In this document: one piece after another, positions 46,145 through 56,784 of the stretch
Position numbering within the stretch: position 1 is the first letter of the stretch
Layout of the letters: each line of letters starts with the position of its first letter
From: Akebia trifoliata
Lineage: Eukaryota; Streptophyta; Magnoliopsida; Ranunculales; Lardizabalaceae
Length of the DNA: 64,000 nucleotides
Direction of reading: 5' to 3'
Assembly (NCBI GenBank): GCA_017979445.1
Contig: CM030706.1
Span: 28,432,493 to 28,496,492, forward strand
The notes under the pieces: model-generated
Seen by the model: the letters and a program-made list of their open reading frames with translations, nothing else
Told to the model about the DNA's origin: nothing
The model's database searches: none
Translations under genes and position numbers: made by a program

Positions 46145-47878
46145 TGAAAGTGCCCTCGATCCGCGTGGTGCGCGGATCCACTTTTGACTCTTGAGGTTTG
46201 GGAGTCGCCACCTAGTTATTGTGGTCTAGGAACCAAACTGACTCTAACATGGATAAAAAGAACTAATCTACCACAAAAAATCTGAATTCGGGGATCATGT
46301 TACGGGGTTGGAAGGTGTTAGGCACCAACCCCGCCCGGCCAAAGTCGGTCTCTACTAACTTCCCAAATATATCACATTGCTAAAAACCTAGATAAAAATA
46401 AAAAAATTACATACCTTTCCGATAGCAAGGATTTTGTTCCCTCAGATCTGACAAAAAGAGCTCCTTGTACTGTACTCCCTTGCTTCGTTCTGTCTCCGGA
46501 TTTGACTTCGGATATCCTAGATCAAGGTATCTCCTTATTTTTAGATCTGAACTCTTCAAGTTTGTTGCGGATTTGGGTGTGTTTTTGGAGGGATTTTAGG
46601 TGTTTTCTAGACTAAAATTGAAGAAGGGATGTTAGGTAAGGAGTTGGGGCTCCAAAACTAGGGTTTATGGGGGGCTAGGGCAGCTTCTAGACCTACTTCT
46701 CTTAGGGTTTATGATTTGATACGAAAATAGGGTGTGAGCATCTCTATTTATAGAATTTTTTTAAGGTTGATTTGGATAGAGTTAGTGTTTAATTAGAGAT
46801 CTTTTAATTAGAGTTGTGTTTTAGTTAAAATTGTTTTAGGTAGAATTGTTTTAATTAGAATTGTTTTAGGTAGAATTGTTTTTAAGTTAGAACTCTATTA
46901 GATAGAGTTATTATTTAATTAGAATTCTATTATGACTTTTGGTCTTATTTGATTGACTTTTAATGTTTTGACTTAGTCTTAATTGATTGACTTTTAATAT
47001 TTTGACTTCAGTCTTGCTTAATTGACTTTAATTTTGACTTTAGTCTCACTTGATTGACTTTAATACTTTGATTACAGTCTTGCTTGATTGACTTTAAATT
47101 TTTGGAGAACCCCCTTCTAAAATATCTTTAATTCTTTGGACCCCCAAATGGAGGGGTCCTTAAAGAAATATCCCACGAACCTTCAACAATTTTACCCGAA
47201 AGTCTGATTGATCGATTTTTTAATTCAAAATTTTAAATTAATTTCATCAATATTTCACTTTAATTATTTAATATTTTATTTATTAATTTCGGAATTTTTT
47301 AATTATGAAAATTGTGAAATTATCGTTTTACCCCCGGAGAGGACTTTTCACGTTTTAAGTCGGTTTTTAATGTTCTAGGATGTTTTAGAATCGATTTTTC
47401 ATAAGGAATTCAATTGAAATATTATTTTGTGTTTTAATGAAATTTTTTGTGTTAAATGATTGTGAACTTTATGAGGGGCATTTTCGTAATTTTGTCAAAT
47501 TCTGTTAAAATTGGTGAAATGATATATTTGGTTCCAATTTGTTATTTTATGTGTTCGAGAGAATTTTTCTAAGCGTAACGTAGGCTCTAGGGTTGTTTTG
47601 AGGTTAGGGGTATTTTGGTAATTTGATAATTTTTTAGTGATTTTTATCGTGAAGTTTCTTTTTGGTCTGCAAGATGATGATTTCTATGTTTCTAAGGTCG
47701 TATTTTCCTAGCGTAGCGTGATTTCTAAGGTTTTGTCAATTCGAGATACCTCATCCAGATTTCTGAAACACATCTGGTAACAAAAGAAAGCAACGGAATA
47801 CACATCCATCATTGGGAATCATTGCAATCGGATTGACGAGTTGATTAATCAGGCGAGTGCAAAAATGGGGTGTCTACA
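46145..47878 (-). repeat. Element C left (3') LTR
   Basis: TGAAAGTGCC to GTGTCTACA. Near-identical to 55043-56779. TATA box at 46744-46752, TTGACT repeats at about 46945-47095, AATTGTTTTAGGTAGAATTG-type short tandem repeats at 46800-46930. Confidence 0.95.
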
Positions 47879-48180
47879 GATGCCCCTCTTTGGCAGAGGG
47901 TTGAAGCAAACTAGATAGCAAATCTATTTTGGTAGATAGTGCGATATCTGAATGCCAAAGCTAGTGACAGTTTATTTTGCAGCCTGATTTAGCAATTCGT
48001 CGGGGTGTTCGGATCCTTGAGGGTAAAACTCTCCCCGAATTAAAAGATTGTCAGGTCCTTGAGTGAGAGCTCTCACTGACAGTGTCAGATCCTTGAATTT
48101 TAGAGAATTCTCCCTGACTAAAAAATGCAAGTGTGTGCACTGTGTGAAATTGAGTAAAATCTGAGTAAAACAAAACTCGA
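47879..48180 (-). other. Polypurine tract and conserved 3' block of element C
   Basis: CCAAAGAGGGGCATC (minus, 47879-47893) abuts the LTR. The following 280 bp match element A at 6844-7110. Confidence 0.85.
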
Positions 48181-48224
48181 GAAAATTTGAATGATATTGA
48201 GACAAATCTGAGCAAAAGTTGGGA

Positions 48225-49590
48225 GAAAGTTAAATGTCCTACTCTACCTACTCTAGGTGAAAGAGTAATAAATTTATATTTTTTTGAGAGTCTTATTCTA
48301 CCTACTCAGAGTGAAAGAGTAATGCACTAAATTTTTTTTGGGAAGTTCTACTCTACCTACCTGGAGTGAAAGAGTAATGAACTATTTTTTTTTTTTTTTT
48401 GGAAGTTCTACTCTACCTACTCGGAGTGAAAGAGTAATGAACTAAGCTTTTTAGAAGTCCTACTCTACCTGCCCAGGGTGAAAGAGTAATGAACTAATTT
48501 TTTTTTTGGAAAGTTCTACTCTACTCTACCTACTCGGAGTGAAAGAGTAATGAACTAAATTTTTTTTGGAAGTTCTACTCTACCTACCGGAGTGAAAGAG
48601 TAATCAACTAAGCTTTTTAGAAGTCCTACTCTACCTGCCCAGGGTGAAAGAGTAATGAACAATTTTTTTGGGAAGTTCTACTCTACCTACTCGGAGTGAA
48701 AGAGTAATGAACTAATTTTTTAAGAATCCTACTCTACCTGCCCAGGGTGAAAGAGTAATGAACTAATTTTTTTTTTTGAAAAGTTCTACTCTACTCTACC
48801 TACTCGGAGTAAAAGAGTAATGAACTAAATTTTTTTTGGGAAGTTCTACTATACCTACCCGGAGTGAAAGAGTAATGAACTAGCTTTTAGAAGTCCTACT
48901 CTACCTGCCCAGGGTGAAAGAGTAATGAACTAATTTTTTTGGGAAGTTCTACTCTACCTACTCGGAGTGAAAGAGTAATGAACTAATTTTTTAAGAGTCC
49001 TACTCTACCTGCCCAGGGTGAAAGAGTAATGAACTAATTTTTTTTTTGGAAAGTTCTACTCTACCTACTCGGAGTGAAAGAGTAATGAACCAAGCTTTTT
49101 GAGAGTCCTACTCTACCTGCCCAGGGTGAAAGAGTAATGAACTAATTATTTTGGGAAGTTCTACTCTACTGACTCGGAGTGAAAGAGTAATGAACTAATT
49201 GTTTTGGGAATCCTACTCTACCTGCCCAGGGTGAAAGAGTAATAAATTAATTATTTTGGGAAGTTCTACTCTACCTACTCGGAGTGAAAGAGTAATGAAC
49301 TAATTGTTTTGGGAGTCCTACTCTACCTGCCCAGGGTGAAAGAGTAATGAACTAATTTTTTTTTGAAGTTCTACTCTACCTACTCGGAGTGAAAGAGTAA
49401 TAAACTAATTTTTTTTTTGGAAGTTCTACTCTACCTACTCAAAGTGAAAGAGTATGAACTAATTTTTTCTAGGAAGTTCTACTCTACCTACTCGGAGTGA
49501 AAGAGTAATGAACTAATTTTTTTATTTTTTAGGAAGTTCTATTCTACCTGCCCAGGGTACAAGAATAATGAACTAAGCTTTGAGGGAACA
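48225..49590. repeat. About 50-60-bp dimeric satellite in the 3' UTR of element C
   Basis: Roughly 24 units built on CTACTCTACC...AGTGAAAGAGTAATGAACTAA with a T-run of varying length. Two unit types alternate for much of the array: one centred on ACTCGGAGT and one on CCCAGGG. The outer words TACTCT and AGAGTA are inverted repeats. It occupies the same place as the unrelated 77-bp satellite in element A. Confidence 0.95.
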
Positions 49591-50165
49591 AACAGGGGAT
49601 TAACCTCGCATTTGACTTTTTTTTTTTTTAATAAAAAATTAGATTTTATGAAGGTTTGGTAAATATTTTAACTCTCTTTGAATCTGAGGAGTTTTCAAAA
49701 TTGCTATCAAGAGGGTAACCTTTAATGCAAAGTTAACCTTATCCTTTAGGGTTGAAATTGACCAGGCATCAGAACAAAAATGCCCCTAATTTGACAAGGA
49801 ACATTGTACTAGGGATAATTGAATATAATTTGAAAATAAATGCCCCTAGTGTAAGGGGGGAAACTGTACTCTTTAGAAAAAAGGAAGTGCCCTTGTTATG
49901 AAAGTTTGAAATCCTTGATTACCGCAAGCGCAATAAAGGTTTAACTTTTAATTTTGACTTTTTATATTGAAGATTTTGAGTCAGGCTCAAAGACATTGGA
50001 ACAAAATATTTCTTTCTGAAATTCATGATAGAATTTGTTCTTTCTCCCCGTCGGTTCGCTTAGGGACATGAAACTCTTCAGATCAATCATAAACGAGATA
50101 CTTGTATCCACTGAGTCTATATTTGGTTCAAACTGGGTATTGAAACTTGATCATTCAGACTTCTG
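49591..50165 (-). other. 3' UTR of element C between satellite and hairpin repeats
   Basis: Non-coding, with several 'aaatgcccctagt' words shared with element A. No gene seen. Confidence 0.4.
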
Positions 50166-50460
50166 ATATTTCGGCTCGGGCTACCTTTTCAGCTTCTCAA
50201 CTCAACGGAGATTTTCTTTTATTTTTTGATAGCTCTAAGTTTTGCCTAGATTGCCTATCCAGGTTTTCAATCTAGCGAGCATGCTCTAGCTTTTGCCTAG
50301 ATCGCCTTTTTAGGTTTTCGATCTAGCGAGCTTACAATTTTTTCTTTTTTCCTTGCTTTGATTGTTGCCAAGGTCATCATTTCAGATCTTTAACCTTGCG
50401 AGCTTACCTTAATTTTTGCCTAAGCCGCCCTTTTTGGATTTTCAACTTAGCAGATTTTTT
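50166..50460. repeat. Covarying hairpin repeats, element C
   Basis: Four clear copies with arms CTAGATTG/CAATCTAG (50246-50275), CTAGATCG/CGATCTAG (50297-50326), CAAGGT/ACCTTG (50369-50398) and CTAAG/CTTAG (50420-50450), plus a weak one near 50172-50208. The framework between arms matches that in element A (8791-8990). Confidence 0.87.
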
Positions 50461-50746
50461 TCTTCTTCTTCCCTTCTGAACTTCTGGAGTTGCTGTCTGA
50501 TCATGCTTTGCTATCTTCCTTGACTTCTCGCACGGTACTTAGGAGGACTTTCATGGGTAAGCTTAGGACTAGGTATAAAAAGAAAGGGATTTTGAGGCTC
50601 AAAAACCCAAATGCCCCTTGTGTGACATTTCCTTTTAAATTATTTTCTTTTTCCTTGAATTTTCTTCCCCACTTTGACAATTTTTGTCTTTTGAATTTTT
50701 TTTTTATAGATTTTTTCTTTGTCGGGGAATCTATTTTTATTTTTTT

Positions 50747-50825
50747 GATGTGGTCGGGCCTGAAGTAACTTCTCAGGTTGCCTACGTACCCTAGAATTTT
50801 GGGATCAGACCAAAACGTAGTTCGA
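50747..50825. other. Conserved 3' island of element C
   Basis: Counterpart of 9331-9416, including GGGCCTGAAGTAACTTCTCA and GGTTGCCTACGTACC. A 92-codon plus frame ending at 50768 overlaps it and is antisense noise. Confidence 0.7.
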
Positions 50826-51009
50826 ATTTCCCTTCCCTAGGTTAGGTGATCGGGCTGAGAAAGAAAAAGGCATCATTTTCTTTTTGAAAAGGCTGCAAAG
50901 GGCTGAGAAAGGAGATAATGAATTGGGTAGCAGGAAAATTAATTCGGCCAAAGATGGCCTCCTTAAATGTAGTACCATTTGATTCAGTCAAGGTTGGTTG
51001 ACTCTAGTA

Positions 51010-51640
51010 GTTCACTTCTTGAAGTCTGACGACTTTTCCAGACAGTATTTTCTTAATGAATGAATTTCTCCAATTGGGTTCAGACTTTCTCCTATAGTCG
51101 AGGAGGAGTGTTCAATTTTCTTTGAAGTCTGATAGTTAAATCCTTGACCTGTAAATGATGAGCTTTGACCTTTTTGTCAAATGCATGGGTGACTCTTCTT
51201 AGATAAGCTTGCACATGGTACAGGGCTTTAACTCGTTTTCTTCGATCAAGTTTAATTCTTCATACTGCTGACTAACCCAATCTGTTTCTAGCAAATGATT
51301 TTCCAACAAGACCCTGAGAGACGAAATTTCCATTTCAACTGGCAAGACTGCTTCCATGCCATACACTAAGGAGTAGGGAGTAGCTCCAGTAGAGGATCGA
51401 ATTGAAGTTCGATATGTCCATAGCGTGAATGATAATTTTTCTGACCAATCTCGATGTGATTGACACATTTTTCTGATGATAGTCTTGAGACTCTTACTAA
51501 CTGCTTCAACCGTTCATTGATCTGAGGACGGTAGGGGGATGATTTGTGCTTCCGGATCTTCAACTTTAAACATAGAGTAATGATTATGCTTTGAAGTACG
51601 ACCTATTATCAGAGTTCAGTTCAAAAGGTACCCCCATATC
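51010..51640 (-). pseudogene. Element C integrase, C-terminal half, frameshifted
   Basis: Minus strand. Frame 51563-51366 carries HKSSPYRPQINERLKQLV, the region of the catalytic Glu, where the usual NGAVEAAN is damaged and the Glu word is unclear. Frame 51468-51199 carries HRDWSEKLSFTLWTYRTS, STGATPYSLVYGMEAVLPVE and VSQQYEELNLIEENELKP, the typical Tat integrase tail. Beyond 51199, stops accumulate but FIKKILSGK (about 51030-51060) is still readable. The catalytic first and second Asp regions are mostly absent, and upstream sequence to 51640 is only partly alignable. Non-functional. Confidence 0.8.
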
Positions 51641-51739
51641 GACTGATAATATGTGATTTGAAACTCAAGATGTAGTAAGGATAGTGCTGATACATTTTAT
51701 AACATCTTCTTTGATTCCATCGATATAGACGAGTATCTA

Positions 51740-52056
51740 TTCCGTGTTGAATAACACCCAAGCTTGTACCTAACATACCCTCATATGATCACACGAACAA
51801 GTCTTTTAAAATTTCTGAGTAAATTCATTATCCACTCATGTTCCTTTAGGGATAAGATGGTTTCTATTTGAATCTCTTTAGGAATTATTTTTTGTTTCGA
51901 GGTCAAAGACCTTCCTTTCTCGATTAAAGGTTGAGCCCGACTCTTATCTTCTTGTTCAGAAACGAAATCTATCAAATTATTAGTTAATTCGTTAATGCGC
52001 TCGAGGTATTCAAAAATTTCCTTTATCCGATCAATTTCAGATGGGGCAACAGACAC
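51740..52056 (-). pseudogene. Element C pre-reverse-transcriptase remnant
   Basis: Frame 52056-51781 (91 codons) ends with EWIMNLLRNFKRLV, and a frameshift then gives FVWSYEGML, matching element A (RTMNLLKKFNSVLVWSHEGM) and the usual Tat form before reverse transcriptase. What follows toward 51640 is integrase-side sequence, so reverse transcriptase and RNase H are deleted between. Confidence 0.65.
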
Positions 52057-52600
52057 CTCTATAGACTCGATGAACTAACCTGACTCAATAGGAAAGAGTA
52101 GACTCAATCTAAGGAAGACATGACCTTGCTGGAAAAAAGGACTCGAGTTAACCCAAATGACTCATGAAAACTCAAGACAAGTACTCACACGAGTTTGATT
52201 AGGACTGAGGACTGAGATATTGCTTATAACCGGTAGGATTGAAGTACTATGATCTTCAAAGACCAACTGGACGATGTTGAGAAATTTTGAGGTCATTTCT
52301 GACTGTTGATTTGATATTGACGTTTACTCTAACTGATCGGATTTACAATCCTAGCTAGACGATGGACGATTGAGCTTAGACACAATGATAACCCTTAAAC
52401 CTCTTTGAAGGTGAACTTAACCAATTTCAGTGTCACCCCCTTGATAACATTTTAAATGAACCCTGAGATTTTATTGAATTTTGTGCACCAATCCATTAAA
52501 CAATTCATTATGTAATGATTATTCAGAAAAATAATTTTATTGCACTCTTGAAAAATATTGACAAATAATGTTTTCATTGAATAAAAACTTCCACAAACAT
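52057..52600 (-). other. Decayed internal region of element C
   Basis: This is where gag would be expected, but no gag word is readable. A 63-codon minus frame at 52452-52643 has no domain. Confidence 0.4.
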
Positions 52601-52609
52601 ATTTCAATA

Positions 52610-52830
52610 ATTTTTCATGCAAAAATAGATTTTTTGTAAACAATTTTTTTCTGAAAAATATTTTTCTTCATTTTCTTTTTTTTAGAAAACATTTTCTTTT
52701 AGAAAACTTTTTGGGAAAGCATTTTCTTTTGGAAAATCTTATTCTTCCGGAAAATATTTTAGTTTTGAAAAGCATTTCTCTTCGGGAAAATATTTTACTT
52801 CTGGAAAACATTTTCCTTATTTTAAAATGG
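52610..52830. repeat. TTTTC/GAAAA interspersed repeat
   Basis: Eight or so loose units of 25-30 bp, such as CATTTTCTTTTGGAAAATC and CATTTCTCTTCGGGAAAATA. In most, TTTTC or TTCTTC faces GAAAA across a short spacer, so each unit is a small dyad. Confidence 0.7.
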
Positions 52831-53069
52831 GTTTAAAATCCGAATCAGAAAAAAGTTTGAATTTCATTTTGATTCAAATGGCTCGGCCCATAATAATCAT
52901 TGGATCGAGATGGACTGGGTCATGTTTAAAATGGATTTTTTTATTGGGTTGGTGCACCCATTTTAATTTTCAAAAACAACATTTTTGATCCTTAGGGATA
53001 ATCATACACTCTGATCTCATCATCCACATCATTCACATTAATCACAAAGGCTCATAAGATTCCATTCAA

Positions 53070-53860
53070 TGAACAACCCGGGAACACCCATGATAAGTTC
53101 AAGTCGTGACCTACAGGGAAGGTTTCTCGACTCTAAGCTTACTACGTGCAATACATTTTTATCTGGCCACCCTTGCCCAAGCACACCTATATACCTTTCG
53201 ATACGTGGTGACTTGGTTTGATATACCGTATAGGTGATAATCTAAAACTTCAATTCACTTCTCTGAAGCCAAAAACAGTCAGTTTGATCTCCAGTTGAGA
53301 GGTGGCGCACAATGCTGAGCAAGGGCCCACTTAAATACCTCTCATCTAGAATAGACGTAGTCTATCCCCCTCGTACAGTAGGGTACAGCGGGGCAAGATC
53401 TTGCTTAGGCACCGATTTTGACCAAGAAGTGCAATTGATATACTTAGACTATCTTTTATACCTACGGGTACGAGTCAAGAGTTGTAGCTTTCATAAATGG
53501 TTTGGCATCCCACGAGGGGACCGACCACGTACTAGTACTACGTTGGCAATCGGGACATGTGACTGTGTGGCTTACAATAGGTCAAAGGCTCAGGTCGCTC
53601 CAGCCTGGGTGCATCAACATACTTCTCAGAATCACCTGATCAGATGGTATTGATGCCCCCAGTTTGATATACCCTAAGGTACGTGACTGGAGTTGTGGGT
53701 TTCATGAATGACGTCGCATCTCCGAAGAGACCGGGCCATGCACTAGTGCCACGTTGGCTAAATGGGACGTGTAAGTGAGTAAAACATTAAACGTGCATGT
53801 GGTGTGTGCAAAACAGGGTTGGGTATGCCCGGGACCCTTTTCAAACAAATGGGCCCATGG
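53070..53860 (-). other. Conserved structured leader of element C
   Basis: Aligns with 12400-13200 in element A. The duplicated blocks hold GTACTAGTAC at 53529-53538 and GCACTAGTGC at 53740-53749. A 113-codon plus frame (53312-53653) crosses it; it is antisense to the element, the A copy is interrupted, and it resembles no known protein. Confidence 0.72.
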
Positions 53861-54239
53861 ATCCAATCAAACCAATCATACATTTAATCAAAACCAAAAT
53901 CATTCAAATCATATGAATATTCAATTATGATCACATTATTCCCATCACATAAGCACATTAACATTACGATCAACATCAATTATGTATTTCAAGCAAGATC
54001 ATGGTAAATTAATCAATAAATATGGCATATGATAATGATCAAACAAACATTGCAATAGGCATAATTTATAATTTTTAAGGTCCAATCAATGATCACTTTT
54101 GGGTGATCCAAAATAAATCGAAATTCCAATAGGTGTTACATTGATGATAGAATGACAATGGTTGAGATGAGCTCACTCTCAAGAACATTAATTGTGCCAA
54201 CATTAGATAAATTCAGATTTTCTGTGAATTAGGAAAATA

Positions 54240-54780
54240 CAATCTGAACTTGCAACGATGATATTTAAGGCTCCCGATAACGAAATCGAGTGAACTCAAG
54301 TTCTAAATTAATCTACTCGATGAGATCTACATTTTATTAATAGGTGTCCAGACTTAGTTCTCATTAGAATGTTCTGAAAAAACGTTTTAACGTTGCTGTC
54401 CCAACTTTCATTCAGAAATAATTCCAGATTTACAGATTGAACTTGCATCGATGATATCTAAGGCTCCCGATAACGAAATTGAGTGAACTCAGATTCTAAA
54501 TTAATCTACTCGACGAGATCTATGTTTTATTAAGACTCCCAGACTTAATTATCATTAGAATATTCTCTAAAAAAGTTTTAACATTGCTGTCCCAACTTTC
54601 ATTCAGAAATAATTCCAGATTTACAGATTGAACTTGCATCGATGATATCTAAGGCTTCCGATAACGAAATTGAGTGAACTCAGATTCTAAATTAATCTAC
54701 TCGACGAGATCTATGTTTTATTAAGAGGCTCCTAGACTTAATTCTCACTAGAATATTCTCTAAAAATGTTTTAATATTTC
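54240..54780. repeat. About 190-bp tandem leader repeat, three copies
   Basis: Starts at about 54247, 54440 and 54630. The last two are nearly identical to each other (shared 'ctttcattcagaaataattc'), so the third copy is a recent duplication compared with element A. Confidence 0.87.
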
Positions 54781-55024
54781 TGTCCAACCTTCATCATTCC
54801 ATCATTTTCATAGGTCAATTTGAATCTTTCATTATTTAGGGGTCATCAAAAAGTGATCCTTAATTGGAAAAAAAAATACAATACCCAAAATCATCTACAA
54901 TCAAGACAAAAAATAAATAAACAGAAAAAATAAATAAAATAAATCCAACTAAATAATAAAAAAATCTAGGTCATCTTGGCAATGCTCCCATACTTGGGGT
55001 TTTTCAAGTTTGATCCTCAATAGT

Positions 55025-55042
55025 CCCCAGTGGAGTCACCAC
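55025..55042 (-). other. Primer-binding site of element C
   Basis: The minus strand reads GTGGTGACTCCACTGGGG next to the LTR end. Confidence 0.78.
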
Positions 55043-56779
55043 TGAAAGCGCCCTCGATCCGCGTGGTGCGCGGATCCGCTTTTGACTCTTGAGGTTTGGG
55101 AGTCGCCACCTAGTTATTGTGGTCTAGGAACCAAACTGACTCTAACATGGATAAAAAGAACTAATCTACCACAAAAAATCTGAATTCGGGGATCATGTTA
55201 CGGGGTTGGAAGGTGTTAGGCACCAACCCCGCCCGGCCAAAGCCGGTCTCTACTAACTTCCAAAATATATCATATTGCTAAAAACCTAGATAAAAATAAA
55301 AAAATTACATACCTTTCCGATAGCAAGGATTTTGTTCCCTCAGATCTGACAAAAAGAGCTCCTTGTACTGTACTCCCTTGCTTCGTTCTGTCTCCGAATT
55401 TGACTTCGGATCTCCTAGATCAAGGTATCTCCTTGTTTTTAGATCTGAACTCTTCAAGTTTGTTGCGGATTTGGGGGTATTTTTGGAGGGATTTTAGGTG
55501 TTTTCTAGACTAAAATTTAAGGAGGGATGTTAGGTAAGGAGTTGGGGCTCCAAAACTAGGATTTATGGGGGGCTAGGGGAGCTTCTAGACCTACTTCTCT
55601 TAGGGTTTATGATTTGATACGAAAATAGGGTGTGAGCATCTCTATTTATAGAATTTTTTTAAGGTTGATTTGGATAGAGTTAGTGTTTAATTAGAGATCT
55701 TTTAATTAGAGTTGTGTTTTAGTTAAAATTGTTTTAGGTAGAATTGTGTTTTAATTAGAATTGTTTTAGGTAGAATTGTTTTTAAGTTAGAACTCTATTA
55801 GATAGAGTTATTATTTAATTAGAATTCTATTATGACTTTTGGTCTTATTTGATTGACTTTTAATGTTTTGACTTTAGTCTTAATTGATTGACTTTTAATA
55901 TTTTGACTTCAATCTTGCTTAATTGACTTTAATTTTGACTTTAGTCTCACTTGATTGACTTTAATACTTTGACTACAGTCTTGCTTGATTGACTTTAAAT
56001 TTTTGGAGAACCCCCTTCTAAAATATCTTTAATTCTTTGGACCCCCAAATGGAGGGGTCCTTAAAGAAATATCCACGAACCCTCAACAATTTTATCCGAA
56101 AGTCTGATTGATCGATTTTTTAATTCAAAATTTTAAATTAATTTCATCAATGTTTCACTTTAATTATTTAATATTTTATTTATTAATTTCGGAATTTTTT
56201 AATTATGAAAATTGTGAAATTATCGTTTTACCCCCGGAGAGGACTTTTCACGTTTTAAGTCGGTTTTTAATGTTCTAGGATGTTTTAGAATCGATTTTTC
56301 GTAAGGAATTCAATGGAAATATTATTTTGTGTTATTAATGAAATTTTTTGTGTGAAATGATTGTAAACTTTATGAGGGGCATTTTCGTAATTTTGTCAAA
56401 TTCTGTTAAAATTGGTGAAATGATTTATTTGGTTCCGATTTGTTATTTTATGTGTTCGAGAGAATTTTCCTAAGTGTAACGTAGGCTCTAGGGTTGTTTT
56501 GAGGTTAGGGGTATTTTGATAATTTGGTAATTTTTTAGTGATTTTTATCGTGAAGTTTCTTTTTGGTCTGCAAGATGATGATTTCTATGTTTCTGGGGTC
56601 GTATTTTCCTAGCATAGCGTGGTTTCTAAGGTTTTGTCAATTCGAGATACCTCATCCGGATTTCTGAAATACATCTGGTAACAAAATAAAGCAACAGAAT
56701 GCACATCCATCATTGGGAATCATTGCAATCGGATTGACGAGTTGATTAATCAGGCGAGTGCAAAAATGGGGTGTCTACA
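55043..56779 (-). repeat. Element C right (5') LTR
   Basis: Near-identical to 46145-47878. TATA box 55642-55650, PBS-like word GGAGTCGCCAC at 55099-55109, terminal hairpin with intact arms. Confidence 0.95.
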
Positions 56780-56784
56780 CTGGC

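Larger units (their letters stand above)
46145..56779 (-). mobile_element. Element C: young Tat/Ogre-like retrotransposon in the E LTR
   Basis: 10.6 kb, minus strand, LTRs 1734 and 1737 bp that differ by only a few percent by eye, and a perfect CTGGC duplication. Same family as A. Order in its own direction: leader with three 190-bp repeats, structured leader block, GAAAA/TTTTC repeat, pre-RT remnant (52056-51750), integrase remnant (51640-51010), 3' island, hairpin repeats, a satellite of about 55 bp, conserved 3' block, polypurine tract. Gag, reverse transcriptase and RNase H are missing. The similarity of its LTRs suggests that this gutted form itself transposed, using proteins from elsewhere. 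Confidence 0.92.

Noticed and set aside
48225..49590. CRISPR-like array of repeats and spacers
   Set aside because: Spacing is filled by variable T-runs rather than unique spacers, the units lie within a plant retrotransposon, and no cas gene is present.
53312..53653. 113-codon plus-strand frame in the element C leader, as a possible extra ORF
   Set aside because: It is antisense to the element, the matching region of element A is interrupted, and the product has no recognisable domain.
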